Shown: positions 10,857-20,213 of the stretch, in pieces
How the letters are laid out: each line of letters begins with the position of its first letter
How positions within the stretch are numbered: the stretch's first letter is position 1
Source of the DNA: Flectonema sp. DT1601
Taxonomy: Eukaryota > Euglenozoa > Diplonemea > Diplonemida > Diplonemidae
Direction: 5' to 3'
Assembly: GCA_964019425.1 (NCBI GenBank)
Contig: OZ025796.1
Coordinates: 248,001-312,000, forward strand
DNA: 64,000 nt
Notes under the pieces: model-generated
The model's input: only the letters and a program-made list of their open reading frames with translations
What the model was told of the DNA's origin: nothing
The model's database searches: none
Translations under genes and position numbers: made by a program

Positions 10857-13133
10857 CTATGCAACCATAGTAGCTGATGAGAACAAACCCTCAATATCGA
10901 TATCTAGGCTGCGCTCAGTGACATGTTGAATGCATTCGTTTTTAAAGTCATCCCAGCAGTCTGAATTCGTCAATGGTGACATCGCCGAGCTTATAATTTC
11001 ACAAGAAAGAGCTTGTTGGGACAAGGCCGGTAAAATAATGCTTGCTATGTTTCTCCACAGCGATGGTACGTCTAACCAGAGTTCGGTTTCGAGAATTTCT
11101 GATACGATAGTAGTAAATGCCTGAGATACCGCATCGTCTCCTGAAAGCTTTGACAAGACTGAAATAATAGAACCTCGTTCATCTACTGATCTATTCTGAC
11201 TAACACATTGAATTACTTGCTTTGACAACACGTCACTTCTATATTTTTCAGGTATCGAATTCCATGATGTACTATACGCAGCAACATCACCAGTTTCAGT
11301 AACAGCAGCAAGCATTGCCTTTGCCTTTGATATCAAATCGCTTGGCTTCATTCCTCCAACACTAAAACTGCAAGGAGCAGACGTAGTTCTTTGTAATATA
11401 ATTGGTGTTTTTGTAGTAGAAAGAGGTGGTTTCGAAGTGTTAAAATCACCAGTATTAGATTCCAACGGCGATGTCGGAGGTGACTTAAATCCAACCACCG
11501 AATCAGATTTTCTCACGTGAGGAGGTTTGAACAACCCAGGCGTCGACGATGAGTACTTCAGACATCCTGAAGACGATGATTTAGTTGGTTTAAGTTGACC
11601 CAAACAAGGTGAGTTACGTGCGTCAGAATAGTCAATATTATGAATACTTGATCGAGCCATAGAACAGTGAATTTGATGAAGTCCCAGGTAGGTTTTATCT
11701 CTACTACGAAGACCCTTTGCAGCTTCAACAGTGCTAAACTCAAAGAATCCATACTGAGTTGGTTGACTGCTATCTCCACAGAGTCTACGACGTACAACTG
11801 TTCCAAATTGATTCATAAAAGAATCGAGTTCTTGAAGTGGAACAGACGTATCAACTCCGGTTATATAAACAGTCCGTCCTATACTGTTTTGAGAGGCATC
11901 TATTGTAGACTGGTTGGTTGGTATTTCACTGTCAATTTCACTTAACTTTCTCGGTTGTTCTTTTGGTTTAGCAACCCAATTGTGTTCTCTCAAATCCAAC
12001 AAATTCATAACCAAATAACTAGCTCTTGATGAGCTGTGATGAACAGCTAGTTTCGATAATTTTTTAAAATATTTGCTCATGAAATCCGCTGCTGCCGGAC
12101 GATCCATTCGACGACCAGCTGACTCAAGTAGTTTACAAACGGTTTCAGTGTCTTCTTCAGTCGGTTCATCATTCGAGGACATTAATAACAGTCGTTGGAT
12201 TACTATGTGAACAATCTGCTCAGGTAAAAGTTTCCTTTTAAATAGCTCTGCGATGAGTTTTATATTCCCTAGTCTTCTTCGCTTTAGTGTAGCATGTGTA
12301 ATCGGGTCGTTTGATATTTGGGAAGTCTTCGCCTGGGATGACTCAAACTCCTGCTCGCAAAGGTTTAATAGAAGATGCTGAAAACGTTCTTTACTTGTTT
12401 TAATCACTTCACTATTGTCTTCACCTGAAGTAACATCAACCTGATCGAGACGTTGGTATAAAGCATAACACATTTCTGCATACACTGATGTGAATGAATG
12501 TTCGCTGATTGCTTTTTCAAATATGATGGGTGCTATCCTTGTTAAGACACACTTCATTGTTGCTCCAGTTGTTCGAACTTCGACAGTCAATTGTCTCAAC
12601 AATTCTTCAAACAGACTGTCGAACTTCTCAGGCGTGAATTTATTAAGGATTCCAGTCACTTTTCTAATGACAGTGTCGATGTCTTGGAGTTGGGTTTTGA
12701 GAGCTGATCCCTTAATTCGACACTCGTCATAAACTTCTGAACGACGTAGCCATGAAGGGGCTTCAGTTGTGTTATAGCGAAGAGATCTCATGAAATCAGC
12801 GGAGTACGTGTAGGTCGGTGAGACAGCTGCTGCTGATCTGCAAGACTGTCCCGCACATTCTCTTGGTGAGTCTTTAATTACATAGCTTGAAGAACCCCAT
12901 CGTTCTCTACCATTTAATTCAAAACTCAATGAGGAATCATCATCCCTGACCTTTCCATTTCTACTCAATTCTAACACCTCATTAGTAGACGGATCGACTA
13001 TAGCTACTGCTGCTGACACGGCTCTCTTCTTACCATCACTACCTCTCATGCATGCAGTGTAAACAGGAGTAGATTGTTGATCTTGACTTGAGTAATAAAT
13101 AGCCATGTGAGGGGAGACAAATATCTCCTGCAT
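10857..13133 (-). CDS. EIF4G: eIF4G-type initiation factor with an added RRM
   Basis: A single exon of 758 aa. Residues 110-118 (YSADFMRSL) match the eIF4E-binding motif Y-x4-L-phi, resembling the yeast eIF4G version. Residues about 150-390 are a MIF4G domain (VIRKVTGILNKFTPEKFDSL, IFEKAISEHSFTSVYAEMC, KRRRLGNIKLIAELFKRKLL), the eIF4A-binding core of the scaffold that recruits the 43S complex to mRNA. Residues about 428-505 are an RNA-recognition motif with RNP2 (VYITGV) and RNP1-like (QYGFFEF) strands, which common eIF4Gs lack. The last 150 residues are helical and could be a diverged MA3- or W2-like domain. The leader acceptor is at 13181, with a 47-nt 5' UTR. The upstream gene stops at 13230, leaving hardly any spacer. 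Confidence 0.92.
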   Translation of the reverse strand: MQEIFVSPHMAIYYSSQDQQSTPVYTACMRGSDGKKRAVSAAVAIVDPSTNEVLELSRNGKVRDDDSSLSFELNGRERWGSSSYVIKDSPRECAGQSCRSAAAVSPTYTYSADFMRSLRYNTTEAPSWLRRSEVYDECRIKGSALKTQLQDIDTVIRKVTGILNKFTPEKFDSLFEELLRQLTVEVRTTGATMKCVLTRIAPIIFEKAISEHSFTSVYAEMCYALYQRLDQVDVTSGEDNSEVIKTSKERFQHLLLNLCEQEFESSQAKTSQISNDPITHATLKRRRLGNIKLIAELFKRKLLPEQIVHIVIQRLLLMSSNDEPTEEDTETVCKLLESAGRRMDRPAAADFMSKYFKKLSKLAVHHSSSRASYLVMNLLDLREHNWVAKPKEQPRKLSEIDSEIPTNQSTIDASQNSIGRTVYITGVDTSVPLQELDSFMNQFGTVVRRRLCGDSSQPTQYGFFEFSTVEAAKGLRSRDKTYLGLHQIHCSMARSSIHNIDYSDARNSPCLGQLKPTKSSSSGCLKYSSSTPGLFKPPHVRKSDSVVGFKSPPTSPLESNTGDFNTSKPPLSTTKTPIILQRTTSAPCSFSVGGMKPSDLISKAKAMLAAVTETGDVAAYSTSWNSIPEKYRSDVLSKQVIQCVSQNRSVDERGSIISVLSKLSGDDAVSQAFTTIVSEILETELWLDVPSLWRNIASIILPALSQQALSCEIISSAMSPLTNSDCWDDFKNECIQHVTERSLDIDIEGLFSSATMVA

Positions 13134-13229
13134 TGGGAAAGGGGGGATTGAAAAAATTGTTTTGAAGTTATAAAATACAGCTGTACAGGTGGAGGGAAAA
13201 AAAAAAAAAAAAAAAAAAAAAATACGAAT
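13134..13229 (-). promoter_or_regulatory. Intercistronic trans-splice acceptor region
   Basis: In the minus reading the upstream stop codon (13230-13232) is followed by a 26-nt T run and then CCCTCCACCTGTACAG, with AG at 13181-13182, then 47 nt to the eIF4G ATG. An intact promoter is unlikely to fit in under 100 nt. The tract looks like a shared signal for polyadenylating the upstream mRNA and accepting a spliced leader on the downstream one, as known in trypanosomes. The splicing itself is inferred. Confidence 0.6.
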
Positions 13230-14423
13230 TTAATAAATCGTTTTGTAAATTAAATACACCATTGTCTGTCCGTTATAACAGCAGATCTTTTGATCAGAAA
13301 CCTCTCTCTGAATGAACCCAATTCCATCTTTTCCAGTGATGTCCATCTGCACAATAACACCAACAGCTGTTGGAGTAGTATCTTGAATCGTATCACATAA
13401 ATAAATAACTGATGAAAACTGAAGACGACCACGTAAAATCACCCTGACAGAAATCTTTTTCATCAATGGTGCCTCAACCATTAGAAATGATGGCATCGAA
13501 ACAGACGATGAAAACAACGGAGATTGATTCCACGTTTCAGGAAATGATTCGAATTTTTTTAATAATTTCAAATCGCGTTGTTGAATTAACATCATAGAAG
13601 GATGTCGATACAACGATTCCCAAACTGATCTGTTTACTCCCATACCTATCCTGATAATACTTGTGACTGAAGCTGATCCTTTATTCCAAATATTGTGGTA
13701 GTCAGATGTGTATATAATAACAATCTTATCATCGTGTTGATACCACGAGAAGACGTTTTCATTTTCATTTTCATTTTCATTCTTATTAAACAAGTCGCAA
13801 TCAGATATTATTGTTTTGATAGCAGTGGATTGACCAACCAATGACCATAATTCTGCATCGAGCACATCCATTTTCAAATTTTCAGGTAAAATATTTCTTA
13901 AAAACACATCTACATCAGTAGGAACAATCAACAACACTTTACTCCGAGTTAACACAATGACATCAGTCGGACACAGAGCTATTGTTTTATTGGATGTTTT
14001 CGGAATGTGCAATGCGGCAGATAACACCTTCGATTGTAGTAAATATTCTGAAACTATTTCAGAATCTGTTTCTTGACCATCAGGTGTGGTGATGTGAGCT
14101 ATAAAACGAAGACAATCACTTCCTGTTATGCATATTGTTGTTCGACTACTGCTTTCATCACATAAATTGCATTTGTTATGTACATTTTTAATCACAGCTC
14201 TCGTGTTTGATCTTTTCGTGTATCTTTTCTCCCATTGTCGCTTTATCGATTTCAAACTCATCTTGCTTGATTTCTTCTTTTTTACAGTTCTCACACCAGA
14301 TCTGGCACGACGTTTCCAACATGAACCTACTATCAGTCTGGGAGGGGTCACATCACACATCATTTTTAGGATGTCATTGTTTCTATCTTCGAGGATGTCA
14401 CCGACATTGAGAGCAGACGACAT
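13230..14423 (-). CDS. Hypothetical protein, possibly POP1-like
   Basis: A single exon of 397 aa that I do not firmly recognise. The N-terminal 75 residues are very basic (CWKRRARSGVRTVKKKKSSK, SIKRQWEKRYTKRSNTR). The rest is mixed alpha/beta without membrane segments. A low-complexity NENENENEN stretch sits near residue 225. The segment AELWSLVGQSTAIKTIISD faintly resembles the 'RFxLxGPxS' region of the RNase P/MRP subunit POP1, and the C terminus (TAVGVIVQMDITGKDGIGFI) could correspond to its end, but these resemblances are weak and length is short for POP1. The leader acceptor ATTTTTCCTTTTACAG lies 16 nt upstream of the ATG at 14423. Confidence 0.8.
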   Translation of the reverse strand: MSSALNVGDILEDRNNDILKMMCDVTPPRLIVGSCWKRRARSGVRTVKKKKSSKMSLKSIKRQWEKRYTKRSNTRAVIKNVHNKCNLCDESSSRTTICITGSDCLRFIAHITTPDGQETDSEIVSEYLLQSKVLSAALHIPKTSNKTIALCPTDVIVLTRSKVLLIVPTDVDVFLRNILPENLKMDVLDAELWSLVGQSTAIKTIISDCDLFNKNENENENENVFSWYQHDDKIVIIYTSDYHNIWNKGSASVTSIIRIGMGVNRSVWESLYRHPSMMLIQQRDLKLLKKFESFPETWNQSPLFSSSVSMPSFLMVEAPLMKKISVRVILRGRLQFSSVIYLCDTIQDTTPTAVGVIVQMDITGKDGIGFIQREVSDQKICCYNGQTMVYLIYKTIY

Positions 14424-14536
14424 GTTTTGATATCGTGTACTGTAAAAGGAAAAATAAAAATAATTTTGAAGAGGAAAAAAAAAAAGGGCAAAAAAAAAAC
14501 AACCCGACGGAAGTCAAGTATAGAGTATTGAGAGTG

Positions 14537-15260
14537 TTACCACCATCGGTCAGAGCTGAATGCAATCTAAGTTTTTTTTTTTTTTTTTTTTAAAATCCTA
14601 TATTTGATTATTAGAGAAAAAACACAAAAAAAAAATAGTTCTCATCACAATACACACCTTATGAACATGGTGTTTATTTATTGGGTGAACGGTCGGTTTG
14701 TAAATATGAAGTTGGGCATTCGGATCACTTGGTTCCCATTTTGTTTTTCTTTGAACTTCCGATTGATTTCTATTACTCTCAGCCTTCGGAAACTCAATCC
14801 TAGGGGGGATTGATATCGAATTCGGTGCTTTTGTTATTTCTTCAGCAGCTGGTTGTTCATCAACTGATGTTCTCCGCTTCTCTTTCACTTCGTTGCGTGC
14901 CTTTCCACCTCTGTAGCATGCTTGAATTTTAGTTGCTTGCTCATTCATCACTCGCTCTTCTTCTTCTTTTTCCATTCGTTGTTGTTTTGCTTTGTCTCGT
15001 CCCTTTCCTCCTCTGTACATTGCTTGAATTTTAGCAGCTTTTTCATTTTCATCAGCTGCCGATTGGTTTTCTGTTGACTGAAGTTGCTGTTCGGTTTCTT
15101 CTGTTTTTAGTTCTGGTTCAGGCTGGTCAGCTGGAGTGGTGTTGCTTTCTTCATTTTCTTTATTTGAAGCGACTTCAGCCTCACTCTCTTCGACATGGGG
15201 AGCTGCGACTTCACTTCCCCCATTGGGCGGAGCTGCAACTTCACCCTCTTCGTCTGCCAT
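14537..15260 (-). CDS. Small two-IQ-motif calmodulin-binding protein
   Basis: Exons 15260-14658 and 14566-14537 give 210 aa. The first 75 residues are acidic and disordered (Glu/Ala/Pro-rich). Two near-identical IQ motifs follow: AAKIQAMYRGGKGRDKAKQQ at about residue 81 and ATKIQACYRGGKARNEVKEK at about residue 111, each fitting IQxxxRGxxxR, so calmodulin or a related EF-hand protein should bind. The last exon encodes only IAFSSDRWW, a compact ending that supports this splice. The intron (14567-14657, 91 nt) starts GTGTGT, carries a T run early and an A run late, and ends CTTAG. Reading through instead would add a hydrophobic tail, which is less plausible. Leader acceptor AATTATCAATACAG is just upstream of the start. 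Confidence 0.85.
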
Positions 15261-15386
15261 GTTTGTTTACACAGACTGGCTGTATTGATAATTAAGAAAT
15301 AACTTTACCAAGCACCATAACAATTACAAACTATAAAAACAAAACAAACAGAAAACGATAACATATTGAACCGGGAAAAAAAATGC

Positions 15387-16058
15387 TTATGATCGAAAAC
15401 CATTCTCGAATCCTACATCGAGTATGTTTTTACGGAGGTGAGCAGCCCATGCAGGAGACTTTGTATAAAGAGTTCCCAACGTGATGTTGTCGTTAACGAG
15501 AGAAGCCTCCGGTGGATTGGGAACACCTGACCAAACATTGTCTAAAATAGCTCTCTGAAGAGTAGATAACCCTGTCATTTGAAATAAATTTATTTCAAAG
15601 AAATGATAAGAAGCGGCTTCAGCAGCAGCCTTACCATTCACTCGTAGAAGAGAGACTCGTCCTGGAGTTCGTTCTTCATTTAGATTAAATACTAAATATT
15701 TTTCAACCGAAGTCGATATCAATTTACCAATTTTCAAAGCGTACTGCAGGCTATCTTCATCACAATAAACAAGACAGCATGCGGCAGCGTCTGCTGTTTC
15801 GATGTCTGCAGGGGAATCGCAGTCGATCTCAAAAGCATTTCCTGCAACGTAGATGACATCGGATTCGATTGTGCCTATTCCTCGGTAGCCATGTCTGAAT
15901 ATTCTTGACTCACCACCACCAGCCATACCAACTATCAACTCACTTTTACCAACTCCTAAGTCTCCAGCAATCGCAAGCTGAAATCCAAAGTGATATTGAA
16001 GTGAGTCAGATGAGTACCCCGCATTGGTAGTATTAGGCAATGGTTGTAGACGAGGCAT
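15387..16058 (-). CDS. Degenerate Ras/Rab-like GTPase
   Basis: A single exon of 223 aa. The P-loop is clear (GDLGVGKS, residues 32-39) within a beta-strand context, FQLAIAGDLGVGKSELIVGM. Overall size, helix pattern and the segment FFEINLFQMTGLSTLQRAIL (in place of the usual ETSAK...N-hydrophobic motif) fit a Rab-type fold. The switch-II WDTAGQE motif is not recognisable and the base-specificity NKxD motif reads NLNE, so guanine selectivity is probably lost. There is no C-terminal prenylation cysteine; the protein ends GFRS. It may bind nucleotide loosely or be a pseudo-GTPase. The leader acceptor TTATTTACGACTACAG ends 10 nt upstream of the ATG. Confidence 0.78.
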   Translation of the reverse strand: MPRLQPLPNTTNAGYSSDSLQYHFGFQLAIAGDLGVGKSELIVGMAGGGESRIFRHGYRGIGTIESDVIYVAGNAFEIDCDSPADIETADAAACCLVYCDEDSLQYALKIGKLISTSVEKYLVFNLNEERTPGRVSLLRVNGKAAAEAASYHFFEINLFQMTGLSTLQRAILDNVWSGVPNPPEASLVNDNITLGTLYTKSPAWAAHLRKNILDVGFENGFRS

Positions 16059-16233
16059 TCTCAGAGTCCTGTAGTCGTAAATAAGTTTTAGATGGTTGAA
16101 ATGTTTAATAAAGTAGAATACCTCAGCTAATGATATGCTTATGACCTGATAAAATAGAATGAAAGTAACACAAATAAATAATTATAATAATAATAAAAAA
16201 ACTTTTGCAAACACCCGGAAAGGTGAAGAAAAG

Positions 16234-16611
16234 TCAAATCGAATAGCCATTTCTGAATTCTCCTTCTATAATCCACCTGTCAGAGTCTTCCTGTTGTGTT
16301 ATTATTTTTCTTGATAGAGTCATTGATTTCAAGAAGATCAGCATTTCTTCTTCATCAAGTGACCAATTAGTTGGTCGCATTCCCTGAGAGATTAAACCGT
16401 GTAATGTCGATGTGTCAGATTCGTGACAGGCAGAGATATGAGCAGTCTCCATATCACATTGAGAATATTCTTGTTTATTATTATGCATTATCATCATGTC
16501 GAATATTACTCTCAATAATTCTTTCCATTCTCTTGTTTGACAAGTTTGCATGTCGTGTCGTTTTTGTAAAATCTCAGCTCTGAGATCGAAAATTTGCTCA
16601 TCGATATCCAT
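16234..16611 (-). CDS. Small hypothetical protein (125 aa)
   Basis: The single-exon frame starts at the ATG at 16611, soon after a strong pyrimidine-rich acceptor (ATTTATTCTTTCATCAG, AG at 16629-16630). The first 40 residues are a predicted amphipathic helix (DEQIFDLRAEILQKRHDMQT). A second helical segment includes NWSLDEEEMLIFLKSMTLSR. No family was recognised. A further 62-codon open stretch lies upstream (16620-16805) but has no ATG, so I treat it as the 3' UTR of the sulfotransferase gene; alternatively it is an upstream exon joined through a GTGTGT donor at about 16674. Confidence 0.6.
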   Translation of the reverse strand: MDIDEQIFDLRAEILQKRHDMQTCQTREWKELLRVIFDMMIMHNNKQEYSQCDMETAHISACHESDTSTLHGLISQGMRPTNWSLDEEEMLIFLKSMTLSRKIITQQEDSDRWIIEGEFRNGYSI

Positions 16612-16853
16612 CTGTTATTTCACATCACCTGATGAAAGAATAAATGAATAAAAAAATAAAAATAATAATAACACACCCCATCTTGTATTTCTAGGTTTAA
16701 TAAGGCTAGTAACGGATAGCCAATGAACTGAGTCTGCTGCCATTCAGATTCGTAATAAGATAACAATGCAATAATATTTATATAATCGGAGTACTCATGG
16801 CACAATGTGCGATGAGTCTGTCATTCAGATCATTACACACTAAAGGTGATCAT

Positions 16854-17774
16854 CTACTTTGGATGAACTTTCTGTCGAGGTCTCCAGTTGTCTTTTGTGT
16901 AATCCCATCTACGTGCTGTGGTTCCGACAATATCCCAAATCACATTAAGCAGGTCTTCTGAAATAGCTTCCGTAATAGAAAGCTGTTCAGGTATCGATTG
17001 ACGATGTATCAGAGGGTGATCTGAATTTTGAAAAGCGCAATTAACGAAATTTAAATTACACACATCAAGAAATTTTAGTATACCTGTAAGCTGCTCAGGA
17101 CCACTGATTGGATTGATCAGGTCCTCGAATTTCAAAGTTAGAATGTTTTTTGATGGGTCTGAGTAGCGCCAATGATGATCAGACGCCCATCTCGTCGCCA
17201 TCTGTACTGCACTACTTTCAAAATGAGTTTTATTAAACTGACTACGTAATACTGGTGTGATGTGTTTATTCGATGATTTGGGTGCAACCTTCCTCTGATA
17301 TTCAGCAAACAACGCCTTAACTGGATGCCTTACCAATGCGATAACATTTCTATAATCTTGGACCATGGCACAGTGTAAAGGAGGTTTGTTATAATGCATT
17401 TTAACAACAATAACGTCGTTTCCGCAGTGTTTTTCACCAGCGAATACCTGACGTAAAGTTTTATCAGAATGATACACTGAACCCGATAAGTATCCAGTTG
17501 CTTGTTCAATAAGAACTCTTAGTAGGGAATTACCACTTCCTGGTGAACTCCACAACAAGAATGGCTCACGAAACTTATTTGGTAGGAATGTTGCTTTAAC
17601 GAGGGCGCATTTTGTAATATTTTGAGGTATACCAATAATACTTGATGGATTGCATGTGATAGGTTTTGATTGAACCGAATCACTTGTGAAGTCACTCACC
17701 ACCATATTCATCGCTATTAGTCCTGCGACTAACAGAAGCAATGCTACTGCTAATCGTCTACTCTGACTTGTCAT
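16854..17774 (-). CDS. Type II membrane sulfotransferase (WSCD-like)
   Basis: A single exon of 306 aa. Residues 8-28 (LAVALLLLVAGLIAMNMVV) form a signal-anchor, giving type II topology with the catalytic domain in the Golgi lumen. The 5'-phosphosulfate loop is LLWSSPGSGNSLLRVLIEQA (residues about 74-93) and the 3'-phosphate motif is NVIALVRHPVKALFAEYQR (about 143-161), the two PAPS-binding signatures of the fold. The extended loop-plus-arginine form resembles animal and algal WSCD-type sulfotransferases more than carbohydrate types, but the acceptor substrate cannot be told from sequence. Several N-glycosylation sequons are present (NIT, NKT). The start is supported by a CAAACAG acceptor 7 nt upstream. 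The stop (16854-16856) lies close to the next gene's 5' region. Confidence 0.85.
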   Translation of the reverse strand: MTSQSRRLAVALLLLVAGLIAMNMVVSDFTSDSVQSKPITCNPSSIIGIPQNITKCALVKATFLPNKFREPFLLWSSPGSGNSLLRVLIEQATGYLSGSVYHSDKTLRQVFAGEKHCGNDVIVVKMHYNKPPLHCAMVQDYRNVIALVRHPVKALFAEYQRKVAPKSSNKHITPVLRSQFNKTHFESSAVQMATRWASDHHWRYSDPSKNILTLKFEDLINPISGPEQLTGILKFLDVCNLNFVNCAFQNSDHPLIHRQSIPEQLSITEAISEDLLNVIWDIVGTTARRWDYTKDNWRPRQKVHPK

Positions 17775-18160
17775 TTGCTGTCTGTTTGAAGTTTAGATGA
17801 CATTGTCAATAAGAGACATCATTCCAATAAGAGACATCATTCTCTGTGAAATTCATGTTTTTTTTTTTTTTTTTTTTCCACAAAATTTATTTATAAAAAA
17901 AAATACCTGTTGGGGGTGGATGAGGTGCTATTTAATTATTATGGCAGAGATCGATTCTTCACACACAGGGACGTCCCTAATTTTTTTTTTTTTTTTTTTT
18001 CCCTTCCCTTTTTTTTTTTTTTTTTTCTGTTATAACCGGACTTTTAGCAGCCAGAAGGGACAAGCCAAGTGAATGTCAGATGAAGAGACACCTCCGTGAC
18101 TGTGAAGAAGAAACAGTATGGTGTTTAATATAGATAGTGGGCATGCACCTGAAAAACCTT

Positions 18161-18192
<32 letters not shown>

Positions 18193-20213
18193 TGAACGGA
18201 GCAAGAAATTAAAAAAAAAAAAGAAAATTAGGGCATTCGGTGGTAAGGAGCAAGCAAAACCCTTTTTTATCCGCCAATTAACATTTTCGGCTGTTTTCTG
18301 GGATTTTTTTTTTTTTTTTTTTTTATTTGGCCATCACAAGCCAGTAAGATCGATGCATTCAGGCTCTCACAGTAACGCAACTATTTACATTAACTTGGTA
18401 GTACCAAGGATGGGGGAAAAAAAGCAAGAAAAAAAAGTTTTTTTTTCCCGCTCAAAATCCATTTCCGTCAGTGTAGAGGCATTGATCCAGTCGAGCGGTG
18501 GGGTGCACTGTTTATACTAAATGATAGTTTAAAAAATCGACCAAAAAAAACTCTTTTTATCGCCGACGTTAGATCCTGAAGCGAAAAAGGCAACCTGTTC
18601 TAAGAACAATGAGGTTGGTAAATGGAAGCCAAAAAAAAAAAAAAAAAAGATGAAAAAAAAAAAAAAACAGGCGGCAGAATTTAACAAAATGGAAGACAGA
18701 AAGAATCAACAAAACGAAAGTAAAAAAACAGTTTTCTTTTTTTTTTTTTTTTTTTCCAGCACACCAAAAAAAAATTATTTTTTTAAGAGCACTGTTAAGG
18801 AAGACAGAAAAGCAGACTGGGTCAATAATCACATACACAAAGTAAGCCCTCCATTGAACTCAGGAAGTGCCCGCAGAAGTTTTACCACAAAAACGGTTCA
18901 TGCCAAAGCCACCACAGCCGCAGTACAATAGATCGAAGGCGATAACTTAGAGTTTGAGAAAAATAACTCTTTTTTAAGGTGGATAGACACTGAAACAAAC
19001 GCTCACCGTTTCAAGAAACGGATCGCGTTAAACACACAAAGAAAAACAATGAACAGCTAAACAGGGGGTTTTTTTTTCTTTTTTTTTTTTTTTTTCTTAG
19101 ATGGAACTGCTTTGACTTCAGTCACTGTCGTACACAATAGTAGCAGAGAGAGAAGGGTAAAAAATGAATTCCAAGACAACAGAAAAGAAGTCTTCAACAC
19201 ACTCGAATTGATCCCAGTGTCCTGAAGACATTACTCGCTGAGGAAGATAGATAACTTTTTTTTAAATTTTTCTTTTTTTTTTTTTTTTTTTTCCCCCACA
19301 AAGAGAGCAAAAAAAAATACAACCCCGTGAGCACAAGAGAGAAGAAAGAAAAAAAAACAAAATAACAAAAACCATTCAGATAAGCCATATATTTTGTTGA
19401 TCGCAGCTCTAAAAAGACATTCCTGCGAGGTTACTTCTCTTCTCTTCAGTCTTGGCGACGTCCTCACAAAAAAAAAGAGAAAAAAACGGGAGAACAAAAA
19501 ACGAAATAGTGAGAACAAGAATGACGTTACACCAGAAGGTGTCGCCGAGCAAATTTTCTTTTTTTTTTTTTTTTTTTGTAAAAATGATTAATGAAGCGGG
19601 GGAAAAAGAAAAAAAGTGAAATGAAATGAAATGAAAAGCAGGAAGCAAGAAGATTTCGGCCTTTACATGGGAGTTTTTTTCTTTCTTTTTCTTTGTGCTC
19701 ATTAGCAAACAACCGATCTTAAGAAAACATAACAAGTAATATTGTTGGTGAAGGGTTTCTTTTTTTTTCTTTTTCTTATTCTTTTTTTTTTCGGAAAATG
19801 CGGATACTTTTCGCTTTTCATTGAAAGGCATCTTCGGTGTGCTCATACGTGAGCAATTTATAATAAAAGAAAAAAAAAAAACTTAATCAAAAATCGCATT
19901 ACGGAGGTGTCTGTTTTTTTTCCTGTTTTCACAACCTAAGCATGAGCAAAAAAAAAGAAAATTAACTCTAACTTAACATTCTACACAGAAAATTGTAGTA
20001 TAAGACCCATTCATGTTTTGTTTGTGTCAAACGACTTACACCGATAAAGGCTAAAGGACGTTAACGTGAATTGCCAACACTTTAGCTCTTACTTATCAAG
20101 AAAGAAAAAAAAAGAAAAAAGAAAAAAGAAAAAAGAAGCAAATCAATAACTGTTTATACCCAATAATGTAGTGAGGAAGAAACAAAAAAAAAAAAAAAAA
20201 TTATTTTTTTTTT
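17775..20213. other. 2.4-kb gene desert, homopolymer-rich
   Basis: Runs of T or A of 15 to 28 nt recur throughout (17859-17877, 18168-18191, 18304-18324, 19079-19095, 19274-19291, 19559-19576). Two perfect short inverted repeats stand out: CTTGGTAGTACCAAG at about 18388 and CCGTTTCAAGAAACGG at about 19007. A GAGAC ATCATTC repeat occurs twice near 17813-17842. No coding frame or RNA gene was recognised. Confidence 0.55.

Noticed and set aside
13230-14423. Naming this gene POP1
   Set aside because: Only faint local resemblance and too short; kept as hypothetical.
16620-16805. 62-codon open stretch upstream of the small 125-aa gene
   Set aside because: No ATG, and a U-rich leader-type acceptor lies between it and the gene, so 3' UTR of the sulfotransferase is simpler.
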